64,000 bases of DNA from Actinomadura terrae (GTDB lineage Bacteria; Actinomycetota; Actinomycetes; Streptosporangiales; Streptosporangiaceae): the NCBI RefSeq assembly GCF_022751215.1, contig NZ_JAICDG010000007.1:191643-255642 (forward strand), read 5' to 3'. Positions 41,167-49,529 of the stretch are shown in pieces. The notes beneath the pieces were generated by a model. That model made no database searches and had not been told where the DNA came from. It saw nothing but the letters and a program-made list of their open reading frames with translations. The position numbers and the translations under genes were made by a program. The number at the start of each line of letters is the position of its first letter. The first letter of the stretch is position 1.

Positions 41167-41952
41167 TCAGTCCCCGACCAGGCCGATCACGTCCGCGATC
41201 GACGGCACCACCCGCGACGGACGGAACGGGAACCGCTCGATCTCGTCCTTGCGGGTCACCCCCGTCAGCACCAGGATCGTCTCCAGCCCCGCCTCCACGC
41301 CCGCCACGATGTCGGTGTCCATCCGGTCGCCGACCATCGCCGTGCGCTCGCTGTGCCCGCCCACCACGTTCAACGCCGTCCGCATCATCAGCGGGTTCGG
41401 CTTGCCCACGAAGTAGGGGTCCACCCCCGTCGCCCGCGTGATCATCGCGGCGACCGCGCCGCACGCCGGCAGCGACCCCTCCGGCGACGGGCCGACCGGG
41501 TCGGGGTTGGTCGCCACGAACCGCGCGCCGCCCTCGATCAACCGGATCGCCCGCGTGATCTGCGAGAAGCTGTAGGTGCGGGTCTCGCCCAGCACCACAT
41601 AGTCGGGATCGATGTCGGTGAGCACGAAGTCGGCCTCGTGCAGCGCCGTCGTCAACCCCGCCTCACCGATCACATACGCCGACCCCTGCGGCCGCTGGTC
41701 GGCCAGAAACCGCGCCGTGGCCAGCGCCGACGTCCAGATCGACCCGGCCGGCACCTCCAACCCCAGCGCCGCCAGCCGCGCCGACAGGTCCCGCCGGGTG
41801 TAGATCGAGTTGTTGGTCAGCACCAGGAACGGCTTGCCCGAGGCCGCCAGCCGCCGCACGAACTCGTCGGCGCCCGGGACGGGCCGCCCCTCGTGCACCA
41901 GCACCCCGTCCATGTCCGTCAGCCAGTAGTCGATCGGCCCGCGCTCGGTCAT
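41167..41952 (-). CDS. HAD-IIA (NagD-like) phosphatase
   Basis: 261 residues. HAD motif I DMDGVLV with Asp13/Asp15, motif II LVLTNNS, and the C2 cap with ATNPDPVGPSPEGSLPACGAVAAMI, motif III/IV VGKPNPLMM ... MVGDRMDTDI, all as in NagD/p-nitrophenyl phosphatases. The substrate is a small cytoplasmic phosphate ester. GACAAT stands 6 bases before ATG 41952, and the divergent RidA gene starts only 46 bases away with its own leaderless promoter. Confidence 0.92.
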   Translation of the reverse strand: MTERGPIDYWLTDMDGVLVHEGRPVPGADEFVRRLAASGKPFLVLTNNSIYTRRDLSARLAALGLEVPAGSIWTSALATARFLADQRPQGSAYVIGEAGLTTALHEADFVLTDIDPDYVVLGETRTYSFSQITRAIRLIEGGARFVATNPDPVGPSPEGSLPACGAVAAMITRATGVDPYFVGKPNPLMMRTALNVVGGHSERTAMVGDRMDTDIVAGVEAGLETILVLTGVTRKDEIERFPFRPSRVVPSIADVIGLVGD

Positions 41953-41958
41953 GCGGCC

Positions 41959-41964
41959 ATTGTC
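41959..41964 (-). promoter_or_regulatory. -10 box GACAAT of the HAD phosphatase gene
   Basis: On the minus strand GACAAT ends 6 bases before ATG 41952. Confidence 0.45.
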
Positions 41965-41986
41965 GCAGGTGACGATCACCACCGGA

Positions 41987-41992
41987 TACCGT
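41987..41992 (+). promoter_or_regulatory. -10 box TACCGT of the RidA gene
   Basis: TACCGT ends 6 bases before GTG 41999. The two divergent -10 boxes are 22 bases apart, so their -35 regions must overlap the opposite promoter. Confidence 0.45.
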
Positions 41993-41998
41993 GATCGG

Positions 41999-42427
41999 GT
42001 GAACGACGACAGCGGCCCCCGCGCCGGGACCGGAATCCGCGACATCGACAGCCCCGACCTGCCGCCCGGCCCCGGCTACAGCCACGCCGTGTCCGCCGAC
42101 CTGCCCGCCCGGCTGGTCGTGCTGAGCGGCCAGATCCCCGTGGACGCCGCCGGCGACCTCGTCGGCCCCGGCGACCTGGAGGCCCAGACCCGGCAGGTGT
42201 TCGCCAACCTGCACGCCGCGCTCACCGCCGCGGGCGCCGGATGGGAGCACGTCGTGCGGCTCGGCTACTTCCTGCGCGACGCCCGCCAGGTCGGCGTCGT
42301 CCGCGCCGTCCGCACCGAACTGCTCCCGCCGGGGCTGTCGCCCGCCGCCTCGCTCGTCGAAGTGCCCCGCCTCGTCCGCGACGAGTTCCTCGTCGAGATC
42401 GAGGCCATGGCCGTCGTCCCCCGCTGA
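41999..42427 (+). CDS. RidA-family protein (YjgF/YER057c/UK114)
   Basis: 142 residues. The trimeric RidA fold is indicated by YSHAVSADLPARLVVLSGQIPVDAAGDLVGPGDLEAQTRQVFANLHAALTAAG in outline and by VVRLGYFLRD ... PAASLVEVPRLVRDEFLVEIEAMAV at the end. The arginine that binds the carboxylate in true RidA (usually Arg near residue 105) is replaced around the SPAASL segment, so it may be a Rid1-7 relative rather than the imine deaminase itself. Start GTG 41999 is supported by TACCGT. Confidence 0.87.
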   Translation: MNDDSGPRAGTGIRDIDSPDLPPGPGYSHAVSADLPARLVVLSGQIPVDAAGDLVGPGDLEAQTRQVFANLHAALTAAGAGWEHVVRLGYFLRDARQVGVVRAVRTELLPPGLSPAASLVEVPRLVRDEFLVEIEAMAVVPR

Positions 42428-42472
42428 AGCCCCGGACACCGCCCCTGGCACAGCCCGGCCCGGCCCGATAAC

Positions 42473-42512
42473 GCCGGGGCGCCGGGTTTCCGAAGGAACC
42501 CGGCGCCCCGGC
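42473..42512. terminator. Long perfect hairpin between RidA and TerD genes
   Basis: GCCGGGGCGCCGGGTT pairs over all 16 bases with AACCCGGCGCCCCGGC around an 8-base loop. The genes on both sides converge, so it can stop transcription from both. Confidence 0.8.
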
Positions 42513-42534
42513 GCTCATCCCGTCCCGGCGGTCC

Positions 42535-43110
42535 TCAGACGTTCACGCCGAAGTCGGAGGCGATCCCCGCCAGACCAGCCGCGTACCCCTGGCCCACCGC
42601 GCGGAACTTCCACTCCGCGCCGTTGCGGTACAGCTCGCCGAACACCATCGCGGTCTCGGTCGAGGCGTCCTCCGACAGGTCATAGCGCGCGATCTCGTTG
42701 CCGTCGGCCTGGTTCACCACCCGGATGAACGCGTTGCGGACCTGCCCGAAGCTCTGCTGGCGGCCGTCGGCGTCGTAGATGGAGACCGGGAACACGATCT
42801 TGGCCACCTCGGCCGGGACGCTGCTCAACCCCACCTTGATCTGCTCGTCGTCGCCCTCGCCCTCACCGGTCAGGTTGTCGCCGGTGTGCTCGACCGAACC
42901 GTCGGGGCTCTTGAGGTTGTTGAAGAACACGAAGTGCTGGTCCGACAGGACCTTGTTCTCCGCCGAGCACAGCAGGGCGCTCGCGTCGAGGTCGAAGTCG
43001 GTCCCGGTCGTGGTGCGCACGTCCCAGCCCAGACCCACCACGACGGCGGTCAGTCCGGGAGCCTCCTTCGTCAACGAAACGTTGCCGCCCTTGCTCAGAC
43101 TGACTCCCAC
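42535..43110 (-). CDS. terD: TerD-family calcium-binding stress protein
   Basis: 191 residues, full length for TerD. The start GVSLSKGGNVSLTKEAPGL, the WDVRTTTGTDFDLDASALLC segment (Ca2+-binding Asp residues), FFNNLKSPDGSVEHTGDNLTGEGEGDDEQI and DLSEDASTETAMVFGELYRNGAEWKF are diagnostic in order. TerD proteins bind calcium and take part in tellurite, phage or general stress responses; actinomycetes carry many copies. GTG 43110 follows GGAGG by 8 bases. It stands alone. Confidence 0.95.
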   Translation of the reverse strand: MGVSLSKGGNVSLTKEAPGLTAVVVGLGWDVRTTTGTDFDLDASALLCSAENKVLSDQHFVFFNNLKSPDGSVEHTGDNLTGEGEGDDEQIKVGLSSVPAEVAKIVFPVSIYDADGRQQSFGQVRNAFIRVVNQADGNEIARYDLSEDASTETAMVFGELYRNGAEWKFRAVGQGYAAGLAGIASDFGVNV

Positions 43111-43278
43111 TGTGCCTACCTCCGTATCGCGCGTCGCGGATGCCCTTCACCCGCGCGCTCTGTAACGAGAACGGTAGTCACCTCGCGCGGGTTCCCCCGC
43201 ATCCTTTCCGAACTCGCGGCGTGGCGTCGACGTTTCCCCCTGTCAGCCGCCCGCGACCGCCCGCGCCGATGCTCCGCG

Positions 43279-45186
43279 TCAACGGTGCGCGCCGGTGAAG
43301 GACGCGGGCGGCGCGCACACCTCGGCGGGCAGCTCCAGCGCCGCCGCCAGCGCCGCCGCGTCCGGCGCCAGCGCGTCGCACACCCGCCGCCGCGCCGCCG
43401 CCACCCCCTCCAGCACCCCCGGCCGGACGACCCCCTCGTTCAGCAGGTCGCCGGCGCGGCCGTCCAGCCAGTCCAGCGCGTACAGGGCCAGCGTCCGCGC
43501 CAGCACCGGCGGGCCCGCCGCCGCGGCGCCCGCGACGATCTCCAGCACCGTCCGGTCCGCGCACGCCCGCGCCGTCCGCGCGGCCAACGCCAGGTTGTCG
43601 TTCCAGGCGGTGAAGTCGTCGCGTCCGGCGCGGCGCGCGTCCTGCACCCGGCGCGCGAGGCGGTCGCGCAGCCGCCGCTCGGCCTGGCGCGCCAGGTACG
43701 GCCACACCCGCGGGGACTCCAGGTCCCCGCCGTCGGGCGGGCCCTCCTCGGCGGCGGGCGGGACGTAGCGGTCCAGGTCCGCCATCGCCCGCGCCGTGTC
43801 GTAGAGGATCAGCTCGTTGTCGCCGCCCGCGTTCAGGTAGGCGTGCGTGAGGCCCCGGTAGGCGTTGAGGCGCTCCACCGCCGCGAACCCCGGCGCGCCG
43901 CTGCGCACCCGGCACCGCGACACCGTCTCCTGCGCCTGGACGGTCGCCGCGACCTTCAGCAGCGCCAGGTCCCGGTCCACCGCCGACCACGGCGCCCACG
44001 CCGTACCCGGCCCACCCGGCCCGCCCTGCGGGGGCGCCGGACGCGCCTTGACGTGCCCGGCGACGGCGGTCAGCGCGTACGCCGACGCCAGCGCGCCCAG
44101 CACCGCCTCCCGCTGGTTGCGGTAGTCGGTCAACGGACGGCGCGGCCCGAGCCGCCCCAGCGTCCCCCGCCCCGCCGAGTGCGCCAGCAGCGTCCCCGCC
44201 GACGCGCGCGCCACCGCCGCCGACGCCGAGATTACCGCCCGCCACACCGGCGGCGCGACGCCCATCGACCGCGTCAGCCGCGCCGCCGCCGACCCCGCCG
44301 GATCGTGGAACGCGCCGTCGGGGCCGATGCGGGCGCCGTCCCGCAGCCACGCCTCGTAGGGGACGGGCAGGTCGTCCAGCAGCACCGCCGCGTAGTCGAC
44401 CCGCAACCCGCTGGTCTCGGGCGCCGCGACCACCCGGACCCCGGCGGGGACCTCGCCGCCCGGACCCCGCACCGGCACCACGAACACGAACACCCCGCGC
44501 TCGGTCCCCCCGTGCACCAGCGTCGCGTACACCGCCGCGACCTTGGGGACGCCGGGATGCCCCGCGCTGGTGGGGAACTTCGCCGCCGCCGCGTCCGGGG
44601 TGCTCAGCACGAACCCGCCCGTCGCCGGGTCGTGCCGGGCGATCGTGCGCGGCGACAGGTGGCTGTTGCTGCGCCCCACCTCGGTCATCAGCAGCGTCCC
44701 GAACGCCTCCATCGACTCCAGCGCCGCGCGCGCCGCCCCCAGACCGCCCAGGCCGACCGGGCCGCCCGGTCCGCCCGGTTCGTCCGGCCCCTCCCGGCCC
44801 GCGCCGAACCGCAGGATCGGGCCCAGCGCCAGCGTGTAGTGCAGCAGCATGACGTGGAACAGCGCCGGGTCGGCGATCGCGGCGCGCTCCAGCAGCCCGC
44901 ACAGCGCCGGCGGGTCGGCGAGCAGGTCGGCCGCCGGCGGCGCGGCCCGCCCGGCGCGGCGCAGCCGCGCGTAGGTGAGCGCGAGCCGGTCGTCGGCGGT
45001 CAGCCCGGGCGGGTACCCGAAGCAGTCCGGCGGGACGGCCTCGGCCAGCCACGCCCGCGCCCCCGCGTCCAGCGACGCCGTGCCGCGCACGAACTCCAGC
45101 AGCTCCGGATCGGGGTCGGCGTCGAGCCCGCCGCCGAAGCCGTCGGCCGGGTCGCTCGCGATGCCGGCGGCGATGTCAGCGGCCAT
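43279..45186 (-). CDS. Acyl-CoA dehydrogenase/oxidase-like flavoprotein
   Basis: 635 residues. Similarity is to the acyl-CoA oxidase branch: an N-terminal helical part (DCFGYPPGLTADDRLALTYARL), the β-domain entry MTEVGRSNSHLSPRTIARHD followed by FVLSTPDAAAAKFPTSAG (position of the classical TE-G-GSD ... W-x-S/T motif), and a C-terminal oxidase half with YLNAGGDNELILYDTARAMADL. That segment replaces the usual Q-x-x-GG-x-G FAD motif. The catalytic Glu cannot be fixed by eye. ATG 45186 overlaps the acyltransferase gene by 11 bases, so the two are co-expressed. Confidence 0.8.
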   Translation of the reverse strand: MAADIAAGIASDPADGFGGGLDADPDPELLEFVRGTASLDAGARAWLAEAVPPDCFGYPPGLTADDRLALTYARLRRAGRAAPPAADLLADPPALCGLLERAAIADPALFHVMLLHYTLALGPILRFGAGREGPDEPGGPGGPVGLGGLGAARAALESMEAFGTLLMTEVGRSNSHLSPRTIARHDPATGGFVLSTPDAAAAKFPTSAGHPGVPKVAAVYATLVHGGTERGVFVFVVPVRGPGGEVPAGVRVVAAPETSGLRVDYAAVLLDDLPVPYEAWLRDGARIGPDGAFHDPAGSAAARLTRSMGVAPPVWRAVISASAAVARASAGTLLAHSAGRGTLGRLGPRRPLTDYRNQREAVLGALASAYALTAVAGHVKARPAPPQGGPGGPGTAWAPWSAVDRDLALLKVAATVQAQETVSRCRVRSGAPGFAAVERLNAYRGLTHAYLNAGGDNELILYDTARAMADLDRYVPPAAEEGPPDGGDLESPRVWPYLARQAERRLRDRLARRVQDARRAGRDDFTAWNDNLALAARTARACADRTVLEIVAGAAAAGPPVLARTLALYALDWLDGRAGDLLNEGVVRPGVLEGVAAARRRVCDALAPDAAALAAALELPAEVCAPPASFTGAHR

Positions 45187-46261
45187 CGTGGAGGTCCCCC
45201 TCGCGCCCGGACGGCGGGGAGATTCCCGCCGCCGCCTTGCCCTCGGCCGGGGCCCCGGCCGCCGCGCCGCCCGGGGGCGGGCCCGCCGGTTCCCCGGTGG
45301 AGCGCCGGTCGCGCAGCGGCGCCAGGGTCCGCGCCTCCGGCACCGACAGCCGCGCGCACCGGCACAGCGCACCGCCCGGCCCCGCCTCGGTGAACAGCGT
45401 CGCGCCCGCCGCGTGGACGGCGCGCAGGGTCTCCGGCAGCCGCACCGGCCGGACGATGCAGTCCGCCAGCGCCCGGTGCAGGTCGTCGGCGTCGGTGTAG
45501 GCGCGGCCCCGCACCGGGGAGTGCACCCGCACCCGCAGCGGCCGCTGCGGGAACGCGCGGATTGACGCGTACCACTCCGCCTCGGCGCCCGCCAGCGCCG
45601 GGTGGTGCGACAGGTAGGGCACCGCGAGCGGGGCAGCCCGCACGCCCCGCCGCGCCGCCGCCGACAGCACCGCCTCCAGCGGGCCGCGGGGGCCGCTGAC
45701 CACCGTCGCCTCCGGCGCGTTCAGGCACGCCACCACCACCTCCGGCGCGTCCGCCGCCGCGATGAGCACGCGGGCGGCGTCCTCGCCGGCCTCCAGCATC
45801 ACCATGCCGCCGCCCGCGCCGTGCCGCGCCAGCACCTCCACCAGCGCGACGGCCATCCGCGCGCCGTCGGCGACCGCGAACGCCCCCGCGCACACCAGCG
45901 CGGCGATCTCCCCGAAGCTCTGCCCGACGGCGTAGACGGGCTGGACCCCGCTCGCCCGCAGCGCCCGGTCGACCGCGACCGAGGCGGCGTACCCGCACAG
46001 CTGCGCGACGCCCGGCGCGCGGGCCGCCGCCCGGTAGCCGCCCGGGTCCTCCAGCAGGATCGCGCGCAGCGACGGCCACCCCGTACGGGGCAGCCCCTCC
46101 TGCACCGCGTCCACGACGTCCTCGACCGCGCACGCGGCGGCGGGCGACCATCGCGCGGGTGAGACCAGGTCGGGTACGCCCGCCGAGCCGGTCCCGGCGA
46201 AGAGGAAGGCGCAGACGTCGTCGGGCTTGAGCTCCTCGGCCGGACGGAAGGACAGCGACAC
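45176..46261 (-). CDS. FabD-like acyltransferase
   Basis: 361 residues of the malonyl-CoA:ACP transacylase fold: FLFAGTGSAG near the start (FxGQG position), the nucleophile elbow GQSFGE with Ser115, and YLSHHP at 216-221 supplying the catalytic His. At the place of the arginine that holds the malonyl carboxylate in FabD (25 residues after the Ser) there is MAVALVEVL with no arginine, so it may prefer a non-carboxylated acyl group. The C-terminal ~45 residues are low in complexity. GTG 46261 follows AAGGAGA. It is divergent from the KAS III gene and coupled to the flavoprotein gene. Confidence 0.85.
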   Translation of the reverse strand: MSLSFRPAEELKPDDVCAFLFAGTGSAGVPDLVSPARWSPAAACAVEDVVDAVQEGLPRTGWPSLRAILLEDPGGYRAAARAPGVAQLCGYAASVAVDRALRASGVQPVYAVGQSFGEIAALVCAGAFAVADGARMAVALVEVLARHGAGGGMVMLEAGEDAARVLIAAADAPEVVVACLNAPEATVVSGPRGPLEAVLSAAARRGVRAAPLAVPYLSHHPALAGAEAEWYASIRAFPQRPLRVRVHSPVRGRAYTDADDLHRALADCIVRPVRLPETLRAVHAAGATLFTEAGPGGALCRCARLSVPEARTLAPLRDRRSTGEPAGPPPGGAAAGAPAEGKAAAGISPPSGREGDLHDGR

Positions 46262-46417
46262 GCGGGGTCTCCTTACCTGAAAGGAAGACTTGCTTTTCTT
46301 TTCGGATAAAGGCCGCTGGGCAATTTTGATATGGAACAAAAACCCTGAAATGGGATTATTCACAGGTGGGATCAGTCTGGCAACCGTCGGCCCCGCGCCG
46401 GTGGAGGGGAGCGACGC
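46262..46417. promoter_or_regulatory. AT-rich divergent promoter region of the acyl module
   Basis: 156 bases, markedly AT-rich for this genome (for example CTTTTCTTTTCGG and CAATTTTGATATGGAAC). It contains the AAGGAGA site of the acyltransferase at its left edge and GGAGGGGAG of the KAS III at its right edge. Both transcripts must start here. Confidence 0.55.
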
Positions 46418-47509
46418 ATGACCTGGCGGCAGACCGACCCGCGGCCGCGAACCCGCACCGCCGCTCCGAAGACGGCCGTACCGGGGATCGCCGTGCCGGA
46501 GACCGAAAAGCCCTCCCCGGGATGGACGATCCGGGGCACCGGCTCCTACCTGCCGTCCCGCCGCGTGCCCAGCGACGGCATCGCCCGCGCGCTGGGCCTG
46601 CCCGCCGACTGGATCGAGAGCCGCACCGGCATCCGCTCCCGGCACGTCGCCGACCCCGCGCAGGCCGCCTCCGACCTGGCCGCGCCCGCCGCCCGCCGCG
46701 CGCTGGAGCGGGCCGGGCTCGCCCCCGGCGACCTCGGCCTCATCGTCCTCGGCACCTCCACCCCCGACGAGCTCGGCCCCTCCACCGCCTGCCGCGTCCA
46801 GGCGCTGCTGGGCGCCCGGAACGCCGCCGCGTTCGACGTCTCCGCCGCCTGCACCGGGTTCCTGTACGGGCTCCAGGCCGCCGTGGGATGGCTGGCCACC
46901 CAGCGCGGCGCCGCCCCGTACGCCCTGGTCGTCGGCGCCGAGGTCTACTCGCGGTTCCTGGACCCCGCCGACCGCGCCACCTGCGCGCTGTTCGGCGACG
47001 GCGCCGCCGCCGCCGTGATCGGCCCCGCGCCCGCCCCGTACGGGATCGGGCCGATCACCCTCGGGTCGGACGGCACCCGCGCCGGCGACGTCCTCATCCC
47101 CGCCGGCGGCAGCCGCGCCCCCGCCGCGCCCGAGACCCTCGCCGCGCTCGGCCACACCATCCGCATGGACGCGCGCGCCGTCCGCGACTTCATCTCCGGC
47201 GTCTTCCCCCGCCTGGTCGCCGAGGCGTGCGAGGACGCCGGGATCAAACCCGCCGACCTCGCGCTGGTCGTCCCCCACCAGCCCAACCCGCGGCTGGTCG
47301 CCTCGCTGGCCGCCCAGGCGGGGCTGGAGCCCGGCCAGCTCGCCATCGCCGGACGCGACGCCGGCAACATCGGCGCCGCGAGCCTCCCCCACGCCCTGGA
47401 CGCCGCCGTCCGCGCCCGCGGCCTCAAGGGCGGCGACCTCGTCCTGCTCACCGGGTTCGGCGCGGGCGTGACCTGGGGCCGCGCCCTCATCACCTGGCCC
47501 CCCGCCTGA
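46418..47509 (+). CDS. β-ketoacyl-ACP synthase III (FabH-like)
   Basis: 363 residues. The catalytic triad is intact: Cys145 (VSAACTGFLYGL), His287 (VVPHQPN) and Asn317 (AGNIGAASLP). Other FabH marks are WIESRTGIRSRH, LFGDGAAAAVIG and the final LLTGFGAGVTWGRALI. An extra ~35-residue hydrophilic N terminus precedes the core. KAS III enzymes condense an acyl-CoA with malonyl-ACP to start fatty acid or polyketide chains. Since the rest of a fatty acid synthase is absent and an acyltransferase lies divergently, a starter-unit role is more likely than housekeeping. ATG 46418 has GGAGGGGAG upstream. Confidence 0.92.
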   Translation: MTWRQTDPRPRTRTAAPKTAVPGIAVPETEKPSPGWTIRGTGSYLPSRRVPSDGIARALGLPADWIESRTGIRSRHVADPAQAASDLAAPAARRALERAGLAPGDLGLIVLGTSTPDELGPSTACRVQALLGARNAAAFDVSAACTGFLYGLQAAVGWLATQRGAAPYALVVGAEVYSRFLDPADRATCALFGDGAAAAVIGPAPAPYGIGPITLGSDGTRAGDVLIPAGGSRAPAAPETLAALGHTIRMDARAVRDFISGVFPRLVAEACEDAGIKPADLALVVPHQPNPRLVASLAAQAGLEPGQLAIAGRDAGNIGAASLPHALDAAVRARGLKGGDLVLLTGFGAGVTWGRALITWPPA

Positions 47510-47539
47510 CCCCGGACGCCCACCGGCGGCCCGGAGCCA

Positions 47540-47562
47540 CCCGCCCGGGCCGCCCGGGCGGG
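47540..47562. terminator. Hairpin between KAS III and DoxX genes
   Basis: CCCGCCCGGG-CCG-CCCGGGCGGG: 10-bp perfect stem with a three-base loop between convergent genes. Confidence 0.65.
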
Positions 47563-47564
47563 GA

Positions 47565-48008
47565 TCAGCGGCGCGGCGAAACCAGCGACCGCAGCAGGTC
47601 GCGGGACCCGGCGCGGCGGTCCCACGCGATCACGGCGAACAGCACCGCGAACGCGGCCGGCAGCGCCGCCCACGGCGCGTCCAGCACCAGCAGCTGCGTC
47701 GCCACCGCCCCCGCCATCAGCCCGACCAGCCCCGCCGCCGCGAGGCCCGCGAGCCGGGGCACCACCAGCCCGACCGCGCCCGCCGCCTCGACCGCGCCCG
47801 TCACGTACCGGAACCACTGGCCCCACCCGATCTCCTCGAACGTCCGGACGGCATCGGCCTGCCCGGCGAACTTCGGCAGCGCCGACCCGGCGAACAGGAA
47901 CACCGCGAGCAGGATCTGCGCCCCCCACAGCACCTTCCGGAGCGTGCGGCGCGCGCCTTGCGGGGCGTCCTGCGAGAGGGCGGGGGCGGTGGAGGGGATG
48001 GCGGCCAT
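47565..48008 (-). CDS. DoxX-like membrane protein
   Basis: 147 residues, four hydrophobic helices. LRKVLWGAQILLAVFLFAGSALPKFAG and FEEIGWGQWFRYVTGAVEAAGAVGLVVPRLAGLAAAGLVG show the usual DoxX/DUF4267 spacing (helix 1, G-x-x-K, then W-F-R-Y-x-x-G-x-x-E). Role unknown; some relatives act with oxidoreductases in thiol or quinone metabolism. ATG 48008 is preceded by GAAGGGA. It is next to, but probably not in, the glycosyl operon that ends at 48129. Confidence 0.87.
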   Translation of the reverse strand: MAAIPSTAPALSQDAPQGARRTLRKVLWGAQILLAVFLFAGSALPKFAGQADAVRTFEEIGWGQWFRYVTGAVEAAGAVGLVVPRLAGLAAAGLVGLMAGAVATQLLVLDAPWAALPAAFAVLFAVIAWDRRAGSRDLLRSLVSPRR

Positions 48009-48128
48009 GATCGTGGTCCCTTCGTGCGGTGCGCGATGCGTCTCATCGGCTCTCACCGACGCGTCGCACGGGCCCGGCCCCGTTCGACATCCCCGCCGAA
48101 CTTTTTCCGCGGACGTCTTCGCCGCGCG

Positions 48129-49529
48129 TCACCAGGGCGACAACACCAGCGCCTGGACGGCCAGCGCCGTCGCCGCCTGCGCCGCCAGCCACCACCGCGA
48201 CGGCGGCCCGGGCAGCGACGCGGCGGGCAGCAGCCACGCCGCGAACGGCAGCCAGATCCGCTCCACCTCCCCCTTGGTGACGCCCGACAGGTCCAGTGCG
48301 AGCATCCCCGCCAGCGCCGCGCACACCGGCAGCGCCACCCCCAGCCCCGGCAGCCTGGCCCGCGTCCGCGCCGTCCGGTACACCGCCGCGACCGCGTCCG
48401 GCACCGCGCGGGCGACCGCCGGGCCCACCAGCAGCCCCAGCACCGCCAGGTCCGCGAACAGGAAGTAGCCGTAGGAGCGCTGCGCCGACCCCCGGCTGAC
48501 CAGGTAGGTGTCCAGCGTCGCGCGGACCCCCTCGGGCCACCAGAAACCCCCCGCCGTCAACGCGGCCGGCACCACCACCAGCCCCGCGCACAGCCCCGCC
48601 AGCGCCACCGGGCGGGGACGCGCCAGCGCCAGCACCGCCAGCGGCACCGCGAACAGCGGCAGCAGCCCGTAGCTCAGATACGGCAGGCACCCCAGCAGCA
48701 CCCCCGCGCCCACCGCCGCCGCCACCCGCGCCGCCGGACGCGCCGGACGGCGCCGCGCCGACAGCGCCGCCAGCGCCGTCCCCCACGCGCCCACGCCCAG
48801 GAACAGCGCGTCCATCGACGTCGCGACCCACACCCCCAGCGGAGCGAGCACCAGGAACGGGACCGCCGCGCGCGCCGCCCGCTCGCCCGCCAGCTCCCGC
48901 ACCGTCACCGCGATCGCCGCCGCCGCCGACGACCCCGCCGCGACCACCAGCGCCGCCGCCCAGCCCGTCCCGGCGAGGCCCGCCCGCTCCAGCAGCCACA
49001 GCACCAGCACCGGCAGCGGCGGATGCCCCCGCACGTGCGTGGTGTAGCCGCCGAGCCGCTCGGTGAAGGTCCGCAGCCACTCCGCCGGGTCGGGACGCAC
49101 CTGCGCCAGTCCCGCCGGATACTCCGTCGGCGCCTCCAGCGGCCCCGCCAGCGCGCCCGGCCCGTCGCTCACCGCCAGCGCCGCCGCCCACAGCGCCGCC
49201 CCCGCCCACGCGACCCACGGCAGCGCCCGCCACCCCAGCCGCGACGCCAGCGCGGGCAGCACGGCCACCCCGGCCGCCGCCACCGCCAGCGCGGGCAGCA
49301 TCCGCCACGTCAGCGGATGCCCCCGCAGCCGCGCGTGCAGCGGCGGCAGCGCGTCCTCGGTGGCCAGCCCCGCGCGCCGCAGCCACCAGCCGACGGCGAA
49401 CGCCGCCGCGATCCCCGCCGCCCACACCGCCACCGCCCCCACCCGCACGGCGCGCCGCCCCGGACGCCCCAGGCGGCGCCGCGCCGCCGAGGAGCCGCGC
49501 CCGGTCAGCGGGTCAACGTGGCGAACCAC
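48129..49529 (-). CDS. Polytopic membrane protein, probable lipid-linked glycosyltransferase
   Basis: 466 residues with about 11 hydrophobic segments. LRTFTERLGGYTTHVRGHPPLPVLVLWLLERAG in the first large loop (a charged DPAEWLRTF then HxRGHPP) is the kind of loop seen in GT-C enzymes such as GT39/GT83 and in mannosyltransferase-like membrane proteins, and LDLSGVTKGEVERIWLPFA near the end resembles their last conserved block. The donor would be a polyprenyl-phosphate sugar. GTG 49529 follows GGAGG and overlaps the methyltransferase gene by 25 bases. Last gene of the operon. Confidence 0.72.
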   Translation of the reverse strand: MVRHVDPLTGRGSSAARRRLGRPGRRAVRVGAVAVWAAGIAAAFAVGWWLRRAGLATEDALPPLHARLRGHPLTWRMLPALAVAAAGVAVLPALASRLGWRALPWVAWAGAALWAAALAVSDGPGALAGPLEAPTEYPAGLAQVRPDPAEWLRTFTERLGGYTTHVRGHPPLPVLVLWLLERAGLAGTGWAAALVVAAGSSAAAAIAVTVRELAGERAARAAVPFLVLAPLGVWVATSMDALFLGVGAWGTALAALSARRRPARPAARVAAAVGAGVLLGCLPYLSYGLLPLFAVPLAVLALARPRPVALAGLCAGLVVVPAALTAGGFWWPEGVRATLDTYLVSRGSAQRSYGYFLFADLAVLGLLVGPAVARAVPDAVAAVYRTARTRARLPGLGVALPVCAALAGMLALDLSGVTKGEVERIWLPFAAWLLPAASLPGPPSRWWLAAQAATALAVQALVLSPW

